Below, piece after piece: positions 43,111 to 53,034 of a stretch of DNA of 64,000 bases (within the stretch, counting starts at the first letter, position 1; each line of letters begins with the position of its first letter). The notes beneath the pieces were generated by a model, which was not told the origin of the DNA, ran no database searches, and saw nothing but the letters and a program-made list of their open reading frames with translations. The position numbers and the translations under genes are program-made. The stretch is from Ferdinandcohnia sp036962685 (GTDB taxonomy: Bacteria; Bacillota; Bacilli; Bacillales; Bacillaceae_L), in contig NZ_JBALOP010000015.1 of assembly GCF_036962685.1 (NCBI RefSeq), forward strand, positions 1-64,000. Reading direction: 5' to 3'.

Positions 43111-43209
43111 CAACGTTACCTCCCTTGAAAAAATTAATAACTCTTTTTTACTACCCCATGCTATACTTATTTTGGAACATTCTAAAAACAAATAATGTGA
43201 GGGGTTATT

Positions 43210-44079
43210 ATGGACCATTATGAAGTAATTAAGAATTCTTTGATTTATATTGAAAAGAATATACAACAACCTCTATCATTAGAATCTGTTGCCAATAACT
43301 CCAATACGTCCAAATACTATTTTCATAGACTATTTTCAGCCATGATGGGTTGTTCATTGAACAATTACGTATTATCCAGAAGATTGAACACATCACTATC
43401 ATTAATACAGAACTACAACTTATCTCTAACGGATATTGCTTATCAACTGAATTTTGGAACTCAATCATCATTCACCCGTGCTTTCAAACGCCAATACGGT
43501 ATTACTCCAAGTTCTCTAAGAGTAAAAGATATGAATATAACTCAAATGCCGATACCTTCAGTGGTTAAAAGATCCATCAAAAACATCAATGGTGATATTG
43601 TCTCTGATTTCACCCTCACGGAATTCGAAACAATCACGGTGAGTGGTATCGTTTTTGAAGTGGACCTGGCAACTGATGATTACAAGACAAAGATTCGCTC
43701 TCATTCAAAAATGCTTCTAAATAACATTGATGAAATAATAAATGTTCCATGCTATGTCATCTTTTCAGACTGTCAACCAAATTCAACACGATTCAAGGTC
43801 CTGTTCGGGGTCCCACTTGTTTTACAGATAGATAATCCCTATTATTTTACAGTCGATGTACCACAACTTTTCTGTGCAAAGTTCAAATATTTCGGTGATT
43901 TACTTGACATCGGTGATGTTTTAAAAACTGATTTTGCAAGATTTTTGAAAATCTCAAAGCAAGAATCAGAGAGTTCACATATCGAACTCATTCAAGTTTT
44001 TGACAACATTCACAATCTTGATTCGGATTACCACATTTATACACCTATCAAAAAACTACCTATTGATTCAGATTTTTAA
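43210..44079 (+). CDS. AraC-family regulator with GyrI-like effector domain
   Basis: 289 residues. The N-terminal double helix-turn-helix (about 8-105) shows SLESVANNSNTSKYYFHRLF and the AraC signature DIAYQLNFGTQSSFTRAFKRQYGITPS. The C-terminal half (about 130-285) resembles the GyrI/SOUL-like ligand-binding domain of Rob and multidrug-responsive regulators. RBS GAGGGG before ATG. Divergent from the DUF4386 gene, its likely target. Confidence 0.85.
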   Translation: MDHYEVIKNSLIYIEKNIQQPLSLESVANNSNTSKYYFHRLFSAMMGCSLNNYVLSRRLNTSLSLIQNYNLSLTDIAYQLNFGTQSSFTRAFKRQYGITPSSLRVKDMNITQMPIPSVVKRSIKNINGDIVSDFTLTEFETITVSGIVFEVDLATDDYKTKIRSHSKMLLNNIDEIINVPCYVIFSDCQPNSTRFKVLFGVPLVLQIDNPYYFTVDVPQLFCAKFKYFGDLLDIGDVLKTDFARFLKISKQESESSHIELIQVFDNIHNLDSDYHIYTPIKKLPIDSDF

Positions 44080-44225
44080 TATTCGTATTGGTCCCTTTCA
44101 AATTAATAAATTTATTTTGATTACTGTTAAGATAACAAAATTGGTTTGATTAAACTTTCCATATCTTGCTGTAATATGTAAAGTGCTTATCGCAAGTTAC
44201 GAATATATCTTCCTTTAGAGAACAA

Positions 44226-44261
44226 AAAGAAGTAAATTCCATTTTCAGAATTTACTTCTTT
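44226..44261. terminator. Bidirectional terminator
   Basis: AAAGAAGTAAATT pairs perfectly with AATTTACTTCTTT around a 10-base loop. Confidence 0.8.
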
Positions 44262-44317
44262 TAAATTGTTTCCCCACAGGTATTCATTTTTTCAAACGCT
44301 TATCGAAATTTCAATAA

Positions 44318-45163
44318 TTACAACCATTCACCATATTTCTGGAGACTATTACTTTGTGTATATTCATCTGTTTTTCGTAAAAGATCAACAACGGTTGGCA
44401 TATCCAATTTCTCGATAAACTCTTCAATTGCAAGAACGCCTGATTGAGCTAATTCTTCACGATGTTCTTCAGATGTAATAAGAGGTGTTGGCAGATGATC
44501 AGACGCTTGATCAAAGTATGAACCAATTGCTCCTGATTGCAATGCGTATTTTCCAAGTGCATTACCTGGGTTTTTACTCATGCCGTTTATCATACTTTGC
44601 ACATCATAGGTTACTGAATTAGATTCTGGAACATTCATCGGAACATCTTCCAATCTGCCTAGTATTTTGTAAGCCCCGATGCTAATATCATTGAATTTCT
44701 CCATAAATGAAAAGCTTAAATCTTTCACACTATCAGTTGCTTTAACCATGTCTATATAAAGAATCGGAACTTTTGTTTCATCAAAGAAGTCACGAATCAT
44801 TCCACTTAGTGTTAGATAAGCAGGGCCATGACATGTTACATATACCTGTCTTCTAAAACCTTGTTTTAAAAGTGATTTTGCTATATTTTCTAAATATCTC
44901 ATACCTTCTTTGACGCTAATATTAACGGTACCTCGAGCCATCGCTGTCCCACCAGCGAAAAAATAAGGCAGGTTGTGAAGAACGAGGCCATTCGTTGCCT
45001 CTGCCATTTTTAAAGCTAGTGCTTCAGCAATTACAGTTTCCGTATCAAGCGGTAAGGCTCCGTGTGTTTCTGTTACACCAACAGGTACAAAAATCAGATC
45101 ATTTTGTTGCAGATATTCTTCAACTTCCCCGTTTGTACATTTAGATAGGAACCGAGTTCTCAT
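44318..45163 (-). CDS. Creatininase family amidohydrolase
   Basis: 281 residues. Metal ligands of the creatininase fold are visible in VPVGVTETHGALPLDTE (Glu, His, Asp) and in VTCHGPAYL, with the late acidic/histidine segment around DQASDHLPTP. Family members hydrolyse cyclic or linear amides (creatinine, formamidopyrimidine intermediates). AAGGAG RBS. It lies 20 bases after a GPH-family symporter gene, which probably imports its substrate, and close to an AraC-type regulator. Confidence 0.83.
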   Translation of the reverse strand: MRTRFLSKCTNGEVEEYLQQNDLIFVPVGVTETHGALPLDTETVIAEALALKMAEATNGLVLHNLPYFFAGGTAMARGTVNISVKEGMRYLENIAKSLLKQGFRRQVYVTCHGPAYLTLSGMIRDFFDETKVPILYIDMVKATDSVKDLSFSFMEKFNDISIGAYKILGRLEDVPMNVPESNSVTYDVQSMINGMSKNPGNALGKYALQSGAIGSYFDQASDHLPTPLITSEEHREELAQSGVLAIEEFIEKLDMPTVVDLLRKTDEYTQSNSLQKYGEWL

Positions 45164-45183
45164 CGAATAACATCTCCTTATTA

Positions 45184-46566
45184 TTAGTTTTGTGCTCTTC
45201 TTTCTTTTAAGGTTGTATACATTTCCCCGGCCTTTGCACTATTTAAGTTAAAAATTAACGCAATACCGATAATCATTAAGAGAAAAGATAATATAGGTAA
45301 TCCGTTATACATACGTAAAACACCTTCTGCCACTTCTTGGCTTTGAGAAGTTTGTCCAGAAACAAATCCTACCCAACCTAAAGCATAACTACCAAGTGCA
45401 GAACCAATACCCATACCTAATTTACGTGAGAAAGAATAAATGGAATAAAGTGTTCCATCGTATCGTTTACCCGTTTGTAGTTCTGTGTAATCTAAACAAT
45501 CTGTAACGAGCGCCCATACAATCATCACAAAAACCATATTTGCGATTGTGGCGATATTATACGCAACGATATAAACATAAACGTTTTCAATAATAAAAAT
45601 GGTTAGGAGTGTAGAAGCAATTAAGCTGAAGCTTGCAGTACTAATTACCATATTACGTTTACCAAATTTTTTAACAAGACTTGGTACAAAAATGAATAAT
45701 ACCAGTGTAACTCCCATTTGTAAGAATGAGTTGATGGCAAATGCACCTGGATTTTTATAGTATTCAGAGAACACAATTGCAGCTAATTGGGTAACACCAT
45801 TAATCATAATTAATGAACCAACACTTGCTACCATCATCCCTATTAACTGTCGATTCTTTAAGGCAGCTTTTAATGCATCAGTAAATTTATAATCTGGTTT
45901 TGTTCCCACTGGTCTATCATCACGAATACGTTCTGTCGTTAATTTGACAAGCCCCGTATAAGCTAGAACTGAAAGAATACTAAATACGATCGAAATGTAG
46001 AAAAACATTTCAGGTACTAAATTCCCAGATTTATCATAGATAAACATTGGGACAAAAGATAAAAATCCAATTCCAACAACCATTCCACCAATAGCACGAG
46101 CACGTGATAATTTCGTACGTTCAATCGGATCGTCTGTAATAACAGCTGCTAATGAACCATAAGGGATTGAGTCTGCAGTGTATGCGATACCATAGAATAG
46201 ATAAACAAATACTACCCAAACATGAGTGGCAGTTGATGACCAACTTGAGACATCCGCAAATGAAATTAAGATTGATGCTGCAAGTAACCATTTCGAAATG
46301 TTAATGTACGGTAAAAACTTATCACCGCTTTTTCCTAATCTCCATCTATCTGGAATACTCCCCATCACAACATCTGTGAATGCATCAAAAATCCGTGCAA
46401 CTAAGAACAATGTTCCCATAAAATAAGGACTTACTCCAAGTACAGAGGTGGTGAATAAAAGGAAGAATGACCCGATGTAAAGGTTTGCAAAACCTCCGCC
46501 AACATCCCCCAGCATGTATCCAAATTGGTCACGGAAACCAAATTTTCTAACCTGTTTCTTTTCCAT
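45184..46566 (-). CDS. GPH-family cation symporter (MFS)
   Basis: About 460 residues with 12 transmembrane helices. The LVARIFDAFTDVVMGSIPDRWR block is the glycoside-pentoside-hexuronide family signature. It takes up a sugar or related solute with Na+ or H+. ATG at 46566 follows GGGGG; an upstream in-frame ATG has no RBS. It is cotranscribed with the creatininase-family gene. Confidence 0.87.
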   Translation of the reverse strand: MEKKQVRKFGFRDQFGYMLGDVGGGFANLYIGSFFLLFTTSVLGVSPYFMGTLFLVARIFDAFTDVVMGSIPDRWRLGKSGDKFLPYINISKWLLAASILISFADVSSWSSTATHVWVVFVYLFYGIAYTADSIPYGSLAAVITDDPIERTKLSRARAIGGMVVGIGFLSFVPMFIYDKSGNLVPEMFFYISIVFSILSVLAYTGLVKLTTERIRDDRPVGTKPDYKFTDALKAALKNRQLIGMMVASVGSLIMINGVTQLAAIVFSEYYKNPGAFAINSFLQMGVTLVLFIFVPSLVKKFGKRNMVISTASFSLIASTLLTIFIIENVYVYIVAYNIATIANMVFVMIVWALVTDCLDYTELQTGKRYDGTLYSIYSFSRKLGMGIGSALGSYALGWVGFVSGQTSQSQEVAEGVLRMYNGLPILSFLLMIIGIALIFNLNSAKAGEMYTTLKERRAQN

Positions 46567-46754
46567 ATTGTAACCCCCAAATGTATATGTTTTGTCGCTA
46601 AAATGCTTGGATGATATACATATTAATTTCATTTATCATCCTTATTTCTGACTAATTGAAAGCGTTTTATATAATATACTAGTATTTTATCGCAAAGCTT
46701 CAAACTTCTTTTGCAATAAACTAGCATCCTTTTACACTAAAATTGCATTCAAAA

Positions 46755-46792
46755 AAAGCCTTTAATCACATTTTAAAGTTGATCAAAGGCTT
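46755..46792 (-). terminator. Terminator overlapping the end of the AraC-type gene
   Basis: AAAGCCTTTAATCA pairs with TGATCAAAGGCTT; T run on the minus strand. The stem begins inside the last codons of the gene. Confidence 0.75.
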
Positions 46793-47547
46793 CCATTACT
46801 ATTCTTTTGTTTATACTCTTTTGGGGTTACGCCTTCTTCCTCTTTAAAAACACGAGAAAAGTATTGTTGATTATTAAAACCTACAAGAAAGGTGATTTCT
46901 ATTAATGAAAGATTAGAATTGGTTAGAAGGTCCTTTGCTTCCTTAAGCCTTATCAAATTTCGAAATTGACTGATTGTCAATCCTTTTTCTTTTTTGAAAG
47001 CTCTCATTAAGTGAGACGGATGCACATGTAACTTTCGGGATATTTCCTCAATCGATATATCCTCCGAAAAGTTCATCCTAATAAAATGTTCAGCTTTCTC
47101 TGTTATTGTTGCCTTTTCAAGTGTTTTCAAACGAATAGAAGGATCTGAGTACTCTTCTAACATTTTTTTATGAATTTCTTCTAGTTCCGATATTGACTGG
47201 GCATTCTCAATCATAATGGCGTATTTTTCGGAAATATAATGACATTGCCAGGAACTCAAGCCACCTTTTTCCGCTGAATAGCTGTAAAGCGTATTATGCG
47301 ACAATAATAAGTTTTTATAGGAACGTAATTTATTCCTTGGAATTCTTTTCATAATATCTAAAGAGTCTCGTCTTAGATAATCATTCGTTAATTCATTTGC
47401 ATATTGAACAGCATATTTCTGTTCCCCTTTTCGAATCAATTGCAATAATTCTTCCCGTTCATTATGTGCAGATTCGATTAATTCATGTTTTGTCTTATTT
47501 TCATTTAAATCACTTGTTATTTGAACATCCGGGTCTTCCTTATTCAT
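46783..47547 (-). CDS. AraC-family transcriptional regulator
   Basis: 254 residues with the two helix-turn-helix motifs at the C-terminus (ISIEEISRKLHVHPSHLMRAF and IEITFLVGFNNQQYFSRVF, about 160-245) and a helical N-terminal effector half of the type fused to staphylococcal/streptococcal-like AraC regulators. RBS GAGGTGAT. It is directly upstream of the symporter/creatininase genes on the same strand, so it is their probable activator. Confidence 0.85.
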   Translation of the reverse strand: MNKEDPDVQITSDLNENKTKHELIESAHNEREELLQLIRKGEQKYAVQYANELTNDYLRRDSLDIMKRIPRNKLRSYKNLLLSHNTLYSYSAEKGGLSSWQCHYISEKYAIMIENAQSISELEEIHKKMLEEYSDPSIRLKTLEKATITEKAEHFIRMNFSEDISIEEISRKLHVHPSHLMRAFKKEKGLTISQFRNLIRLKEAKDLLTNSNLSLIEITFLVGFNNQQYFSRVFKEEEGVTPKEYKQKNSNGSL

Positions 47548-47686
47548 TTTTTTATCACCTCAAAAAGGAGGGCCTGACCCCCACTAGAGTAACGCTTTAA
47601 CAAACTAATGAATAGGTCCCTAGCTATTAAACGGTCGTATTACAGTTTGATAAAGCCAGCCAATTATCTTTTTCTTTTATTGTCCA

Positions 47687-48187
47687 TTATCCCCTGTATT
47701 TGATAGCTAGCCCTTTTAAGAAGTTTCTTGCGAAATTATCTCCGCATTCTTTATAGTTCTTATGACCTTCTTTTCGTAATAAAGCGCCGAGTTCTCCTTT
47801 TGTTACCCTTAATCCTACATGATCAAAAACATCAAGCATATCCTCTGTCGTTAAAGCCAATGCGATTTTGACTTTCTTTAAAAGGAGATTATTCACGTTT
47901 CCACTTGTCTTAAGAGTAGGTTCTGGCGCATTAGGCTGTCCCGGTTTCGGCTCTTGTTTCCCTCTTTTGTAAATAATGAGCCCATTTAAAAAGGAGTCTA
48001 ACATACTGTGAGTACATTTGATTTGATCTTCATTCTCATAGTCATCCTCATCGTATGTCTTCGTGAGGATCTTTATCACCTCTGGTACCGTTACTTCTAC
48101 GCCACCAAATTTAAATATCTCGACCATTTCTTTATTTTTAATTTCCAATGCATATCTCAACCGAATTAAAATATCGTTATTATCCAT
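47687..48187 (-). CDS. DUF1456 family protein (YehS-like)
   Basis: 166 residues, two repeats of the DUF1456 domain: NNDILIRLRYALEIKNKEMVEIF (2-24) and VNNLLLKKVKIALALTTEDMLDVF (about 97-120), each about 65 residues, joined by a proline-rich linker (EPKPGQPNAPEP). Small cytoplasmic protein of unknown function, widespread in bacteria as YehS. RBS GGGAG. Confidence 0.87.
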   Translation of the reverse strand: MDNNDILIRLRYALEIKNKEMVEIFKFGGVEVTVPEVIKILTKTYDEDDYENEDQIKCTHSMLDSFLNGLIIYKRGKQEPKPGQPNAPEPTLKTSGNVNNLLLKKVKIALALTTEDMLDVFDHVGLRVTKGELGALLRKEGHKNYKECGDNFARNFLKGLAIKYRG

Positions 48188-48212
48188 TTTGTGAGCTCCC
48201 TTTTTTTATTGA

Positions 48213-49166
48213 TCATGAAGCATGTCTTTTGACTGTCCTATTAGCTTTATTCCCTTTTCCACGATAATTCAAAACTATAATACCAATTGCAACCATGGCA
48301 ATCGCTACTAGAATATACAGATTCAATTTTTCACCTGGTATGAAAATAGCAGAAAGTATTGTTCCAGAAACCGGTACTATAAACTTATAAATTGTAATTT
48401 CACCTGCATGATTATATTTTAATAACGAATACCAGAGACCAAATGCAACAGCCGAGAGTACAGCAGAGTAGACTAATAGTCCCCATCCAAATGGTGTAAA
48501 CGTGATTGATCCTGTCTGCATCATCGGCAGACCAATAATAAGCATGACAAGTCCACCAAGACTCAGCTGCCAACCCGTAATTGCAAAAGGATCAATACCG
48601 GTTGACAGTTCCTTGGCCATAATTGTTGCAATTGCACCAGTGAGACCTGCTAGAATCATATATCCTTCTCCATCCCACTGAAAACTCATTTTAAGCTCTT
48701 GTCCCCAGTTCGCTACTACAATTCCAGAGAAACCAGCAAGTAGCCCAATTGATTTTTTCCAAGATAATCTATCATTTTTATAATAGTAGTGAGCGAGTAT
48801 AACGGTGAAAAATGTTCCCACCGTCGACAAAATGGCTCCCTGCATACCTGACACTTTTGCTAATCCATTATAGAAGAAAAAATATTGTAGGGCTGTTTGA
48901 ATCACACCCAGTAAAAGAAGTATCAAAAAATTCCTTTTCGAAACCAATATTCTTTTCGGCTTTATAAGTAATAAAAATCCTAAGACCAACAAACCCGCAA
49001 ACAAAAAGCGTATTCCTGCAAATACAACCTTAGCTATTACATCATCGGGGGACATTTGCATTTCTTCATAACTCACCTTCAGAACTGGAAAGGCACTCCC
49101 CCACAAAAGCGAACAAAAAATGGCAATCCCGATAACTGACCATTTCTTCTGAAAAATATATCTCAT
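48213..49166 (-). CDS. EamA/DMT-family transporter
   Basis: 317 residues with ten predicted helices in two homologous EamA halves (LLWGSAFPVLK in the first, GATIATIMAKELS-like in the second). Probably exports amino acids or other small metabolites. ATG at 49166 follows AGGAG at 9 bases; the longer open frame is not supported. It is 25 bases upstream of the DUF1456 gene. Confidence 0.85.
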   Translation of the reverse strand: MRYIFQKKWSVIGIAIFCSLLWGSAFPVLKVSYEEMQMSPDDVIAKVVFAGIRFLFAGLLVLGFLLLIKPKRILVSKRNFLILLLLGVIQTALQYFFFYNGLAKVSGMQGAILSTVGTFFTVILAHYYYKNDRLSWKKSIGLLAGFSGIVVANWGQELKMSFQWDGEGYMILAGLTGAIATIMAKELSTGIDPFAITGWQLSLGGLVMLIIGLPMMQTGSITFTPFGWGLLVYSAVLSAVAFGLWYSLLKYNHAGEITIYKFIVPVSGTILSAIFIPGEKLNLYILVAIAMVAIGIIVLNYRGKGNKANRTVKRHAS

Positions 49167-49290
49167 GGTGTCAACTCCTAAAAAATCATCCCACAGATAG
49201 TATATCCTATAGCATTGTAGGGATTTTGGCAATGAATGTGTTGTGGAAATTCCCGGCATGTTTCACAGAAAGATCCACGAAAATAAAAGA

Positions 49291-49339
49291 TGCCTGGCAA
49301 ACAGCGTAGCATAACCTTGTTAAGCACTGTTGTCAGGCA
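49291..49339 (-). terminator. Terminator of the iron transport operon
   Basis: TGCCTGGCAA pairs with TTGTCAGGCA with one mismatch and continues in a further CAG/CTG stem; T-rich on the minus strand. Confidence 0.7.
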
Positions 49340-49360
49340 TAATTGGTTTATTTACAATCT

Positions 49361-50041
49361 CTATTTTAAGGAGGTTAGCTTTTCTTTAAACGTTTCCTTT
49401 GTACATCCAAATACAATACTGTGATCACAAATCGCTTCCACATCATTTCGGTCATGTGTAACAATTATGCAGGTCATGTTTGCTTTTTTTAAAATGGATT
49501 GAAGGTCTGCCCGAATCGATTCCCTAAGGTCTGCGTCTAAATTGCTGAAGGGCTCATCCATCAATAAAAGGTTTGGTTTGGGTGCCAATGCTCTCGCTAG
49601 GGCAACACGTTGTTGCTGTCCACCACTTAATTCATGTGGAAATCTCGACTCGAATTCTTCCATTTTAACGAGTTCGAGCATTTCTTTCACACGCTGTTTT
49701 CGTTCTTTCCTAGGTAGACGATCTAATCCAAATAATACATTATTTTTTACATTCATATGTGGAAACAAGGCATAATCTTGAAATACCATACCAACTTCAC
49801 GCTCTTCGGGCTGGACAAATAGGCTATCGTTGAATACAGGCTTACCTGCAATAGTAATGCTCCCCTTTGTTGCCATCTCCAAGCCTGAAATTAATCTTAA
49901 TAAGGTACTTTTCCCGCTTCCACTTTTTCCTAATATCCCAACAATTTCTCCCTTTCCAATTGAAAAAGAAAAGTTTTCAATAATAGGAGCCGCTTTGCGC
50001 GAAAATGAAAATGTAAGATTATTAATTTCGAGAACCTTCAT
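49361..50041 (-). CDS. Ferric iron ABC transporter, ATP-binding protein
   Basis: 226 residues. Walker A LGKSGSGKST, Q-loop VFQDYALFPHM, signature LSGGQQQRVALA, Walker B LLLMDEPFSNLD and H-loop VTHDRND. FbpC/PotA-type ATPase but lacking the long C-terminal regulatory domain usual in FbpC (about 350 residues). The start codon overlaps the permease stop (ATGA). Downstream gene of a Fur-controlled operon. Confidence 0.92.
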   Translation of the reverse strand: MKVLEINNLTFSFSRKAAPIIENFSFSIGKGEIVGILGKSGSGKSTLLRLISGLEMATKGSITIAGKPVFNDSLFVQPEEREVGMVFQDYALFPHMNVKNNVLFGLDRLPRKERKQRVKEMLELVKMEEFESRFPHELSGGQQQRVALARALAPKPNLLLMDEPFSNLDADLRESIRADLQSILKKANMTCIIVTHDRNDVEAICDHSIVFGCTKETFKEKLTSLK

Positions 50042-51687
50042 TCTTCCACCTTCTTTTTATCGATCATTTGAAACACAACAACTGACAGTGCACTGATTGC
50101 GATAATCATTAGAGATGTTATAGATGCTTCATATATTAGCTCATCTTTTGCATATTGGTAGGTTTTTGTTGCTAGTGTTTCGAAATTAAATGGCCTTAAG
50201 AGCAGGACTAGTGGTAATTCCTTTGTAATCTCGACAAAAGTTAAGATAAATCCACTTACAATTGCCCCTTTCAATAAGGGCAAATCGATAGAAAAAAATG
50301 TTTTTGTAACACTTTTCCTAAGCATTCTTGAAGCTTCTGCGTATTTCATGCCAACCTTTTCAAAACCAACCTCGATTGCATTAAAGCCAGTGGCCATAAA
50401 ACGTATTGTATATCCAACAATAAGCATAACGATGGAAAGACTCAAAATCAATGGTGCATTCCCATATCCCATATAGGAGTACACTGGTGCAAGCCATTTA
50501 TCAAGAGTGATAAATAATGCTAATACTCCAATTGCTACAATTGCACCGGGAATTGAATATCCAGACGTTACGAGTTTCGATAAAATATATGAAAAAGTGG
50601 AATGGGTACGACTGACATTCGCAACAACAATAGATATAAGCAAGATAAGTACAGTTGAAATTAACGCAACATAGACCGTTTGATACAATAACGTAACAAA
50701 CGAATCATTCCAAACCTTATGGAAGGTTAGTTTCGCCCATGTAAGTAACTGAATAAAAGGGATTAAAAAGCCAAGCGCGAATACGATTGAACAATAACTT
50801 GACGCAGCAAAAGCAGAGAATCCTTTTAGCTTTTTCGGAGAAAGCGGTCTTGTTTTATTACTTAAATTATAACGACGTTGTTTACGTAAAATGCGTTCCA
50901 AAATAAATAAACCTACAATAATTAGCATTAACCAAGCTGCTAATCTCATTGCGGTATCTACATCATACATACCAAACCAAGTTTGAAAAATAGCCGTTGT
51001 AATCGTCTGAATTCCAAAGTAGCTTGTCACACCATAATCACTGAGCACCTCATAAATGACAAGTACAACTCCGCCAATTAATGCTGGTCTTGAAAGTGGT
51101 AAAACTACTCTAAAAAATACAGCCAGTGGCTTACTTCCTAACACTCTCGCATTTTCGATATATGCAGTACTTTGGTTTTCCAAAAACGCCTTTGTAATGA
51201 TATATACATATGGAAACAAAAACAACGAGAAGACAAATATTGCACCTCGTAGGGAAGAAATAGATAATAATTCAGAATTAATTTGGTAGTCAAATTTATT
51301 TCTAAGTGTAGCTTGTATAACCCCAGTATAACCAAGCATATTTCGATACGTATATGCTGCTATATATGGGGGTATAGCAAGTGGAAGAATTAACCCCCAC
51401 CTAAAAAATTTCTTAAAAGGGAAATCATATGCCGCAATGAGCCAGGCCAAAGTTACACCTAAACATGCTGTTATAAGTCCAGTGAGGGTCATCAAAGCAA
51501 ATGTATTAAACACATAATTTGTTAATAAATATTGTTTGATGTGCAGCCAATTTTCATTTGGTTCCTGAAACAATGCAAAAAACACAAAAAGGATGGGGAG
51601 CAGTATAATAACTGCTCCAATCATACTGATGATCCACCATCCATTTAGTTCCTTTTGTAAAAAACGTCTAATAGCTTTCGTTTTCAT
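50038..51687 (-). CDS. Ferric iron ABC transporter, fused permease
   Basis: 549 residues with about twelve transmembrane helices in two copies of the binding-protein-dependent permease domain, the FbpB layout. EAA loops are seen at YIENARVLGSKPLAVFFRVVLP and KYAEASRMLRKSVTKTFFSI. Start five bases after the binding protein's stop codon, with a poor RBS, so probably translationally coupled. Confidence 0.92.
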   Translation of the reverse strand: MKTKAIRRFLQKELNGWWIISMIGAVIILLPILFVFFALFQEPNENWLHIKQYLLTNYVFNTFALMTLTGLITACLGVTLAWLIAAYDFPFKKFFRWGLILPLAIPPYIAAYTYRNMLGYTGVIQATLRNKFDYQINSELLSISSLRGAIFVFSLFLFPYVYIITKAFLENQSTAYIENARVLGSKPLAVFFRVVLPLSRPALIGGVVLVIYEVLSDYGVTSYFGIQTITTAIFQTWFGMYDVDTAMRLAAWLMLIIVGLFILERILRKQRRYNLSNKTRPLSPKKLKGFSAFAASSYCSIVFALGFLIPFIQLLTWAKLTFHKVWNDSFVTLLYQTVYVALISTVLILLISIVVANVSRTHSTFSYILSKLVTSGYSIPGAIVAIGVLALFITLDKWLAPVYSYMGYGNAPLILSLSIVMLIVGYTIRFMATGFNAIEVGFEKVGMKYAEASRMLRKSVTKTFFSIDLPLLKGAIVSGFILTFVEITKELPLVLLLRPFNFETLATKTYQYAKDELIYEASITSLMIIAISALSVVVFQMIDKKKVEE

Positions 51688-51692
51688 TTTTA

Positions 51693-52763
51693 TTATTTCC
51701 AGTCAGTTTTATTAAAAATCTCAATTGCCTTTTTATTATGTTCATCTAAAGTATCAAAATTAAGCTCTTGCATTTTGAAATCGCCCCATGTTTGAAGTAT
51801 TTCTGGCTTTTCTGCATTTGGATTGACCGGAAACTCATAGTTGTTTGCGGATAGGTACTCCTGTGCCTCAGCACTTGTTATATACTCAATAAGCTTAATT
51901 GCATTTTCCTTATTTTTGCTATTCTTTGTTAAAGCTATTCCACTGATGTTTACATGAGTGCCGTTCGTCTCTTGGTTAGGGAAAAACACCCCAATTCCTT
52001 CTGCAACTTTCTTTTCTTCTGGATCTTCAGAATTGGCCATTAAACCAACATAATACGTGTTCATGATTGCTACATCACCAGTTCCAGCTGCGATTGCTTT
52101 TGCTTGGTCACGGTCACCACCATCTGGCTGACGAGCAAAGTTTTTCACAATTCCAGATGCCCATTCTTCTGCGGCAGCTTCACCATTTAGTTCGATGAAC
52201 GAAGCAAGTAAAGACTGGTTATAAAGACTGGTTGAAGATCTTGCTAATACCTTTCCATTCCATTTTTCACTTGTTAAGTCCTCATATGTCGAGAGCTCAC
52301 CTGGAGAAACTCGGTCCTTTGAATATACGATAACGCGTGCTCTTGTTGCCATCCCAACCCAATTATTATCAACATCTCTTAGATTCTCGGGAACATTTTC
52401 ATTCACGATATCTGACTCGATTGGTTGCAGAATACCGTTCTTCTTTGCATGGGCAAGAACTCCACCATCAACAGTAACAAACACGTCTGCTTGTGTACTT
52501 TCTCCTTCACGCTTAATACGCTCAATTAGTTCTTCCGCTTCAGCTTTGATTACATTTACTTTGATGCCCGTTTTCTCAGTGAAATTTTTATAAACTGTAT
52601 CATCTGCCTCATAATGTCTAGCTGTATATATATTAACTTCCTGATTTTCCTCTTTTTTCGTACTATCTATTCCTTCATCACCTTTATTTGTACCGCATCC
52701 TACTAATGCAATTGTTAAAGCTGATGTAACAAGCAAAGGTTTAAAAAGCTTTCTGAAATTCAT
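51693..52763 (-). CDS. Ferric iron-binding lipoprotein (FutA/FbpA-like)
   Basis: 356 residues. The lipobox LVGC gives lipid Cys23. The mature part begins VNIYTARHYEADD, where the Tyr is part of the ferric-iron site in FutA-type proteins, and has FVTVDGGVLAHAKKNG and NTYYVGLMANSEDP with further Tyr ligands. It binds Fe3+ and delivers it to the fused permease. AAGGTGG RBS. First gene of the operon with a Fur box 33 bases upstream. Confidence 0.93.
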   Translation of the reverse strand: MNFRKLFKPLLVTSALTIALVGCGTNKGDEGIDSTKKEENQEVNIYTARHYEADDTVYKNFTEKTGIKVNVIKAEAEELIERIKREGESTQADVFVTVDGGVLAHAKKNGILQPIESDIVNENVPENLRDVDNNWVGMATRARVIVYSKDRVSPGELSTYEDLTSEKWNGKVLARSSTSLYNQSLLASFIELNGEAAAEEWASGIVKNFARQPDGGDRDQAKAIAAGTGDVAIMNTYYVGLMANSEDPEEKKVAEGIGVFFPNQETNGTHVNISGIALTKNSKNKENAIKLIEYITSAEAQEYLSANNYEFPVNPNAEKPEILQTWGDFKMQELNFDTLDEHNKKAIEIFNKTDWK

Positions 52764-52795
52764 GTTATGTACCCACCTTACCTTTTTATTTTTTC

Positions 52796-52814
52796 GATAA
52801 TGAAAATCATTATC
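52796..52814. promoter_or_regulatory. Fur box
   Basis: GATAATGAAAATCATTATC matches the 19-bp consensus palindrome at 18 positions and lies in the promoter region of the ferric transporter, indicating iron repression. Confidence 0.9.
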
Positions 52815-52905
52815 AATTAGTACGTTTTTATTTTACTTACTATCGTTCAATACGTCAACTGGAAAATGTAAAAATTCTTAAAAATCATTCATCTCCTCAC
52901 TAAAA

Positions 52906-52938
52906 AAACTACCACAGTCAAAAATAACCATGGTAGTT
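52906..52938 (-). terminator. Terminator of the urease operon
   Basis: AACTACCA and TGGTAGTT pair around a 15-base loop; seven T follow on the minus strand. It is 97 bases after ureH. Confidence 0.7.
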
Positions 52939-53034
52939 CTAATTAAGAAATATGAAAAGCGACATATGTAATTCGAAGAATATACCTTATTTTTTCTTGG
53001 GCTACAAATTCTTGTTGCAAATCAATTCAATTTC

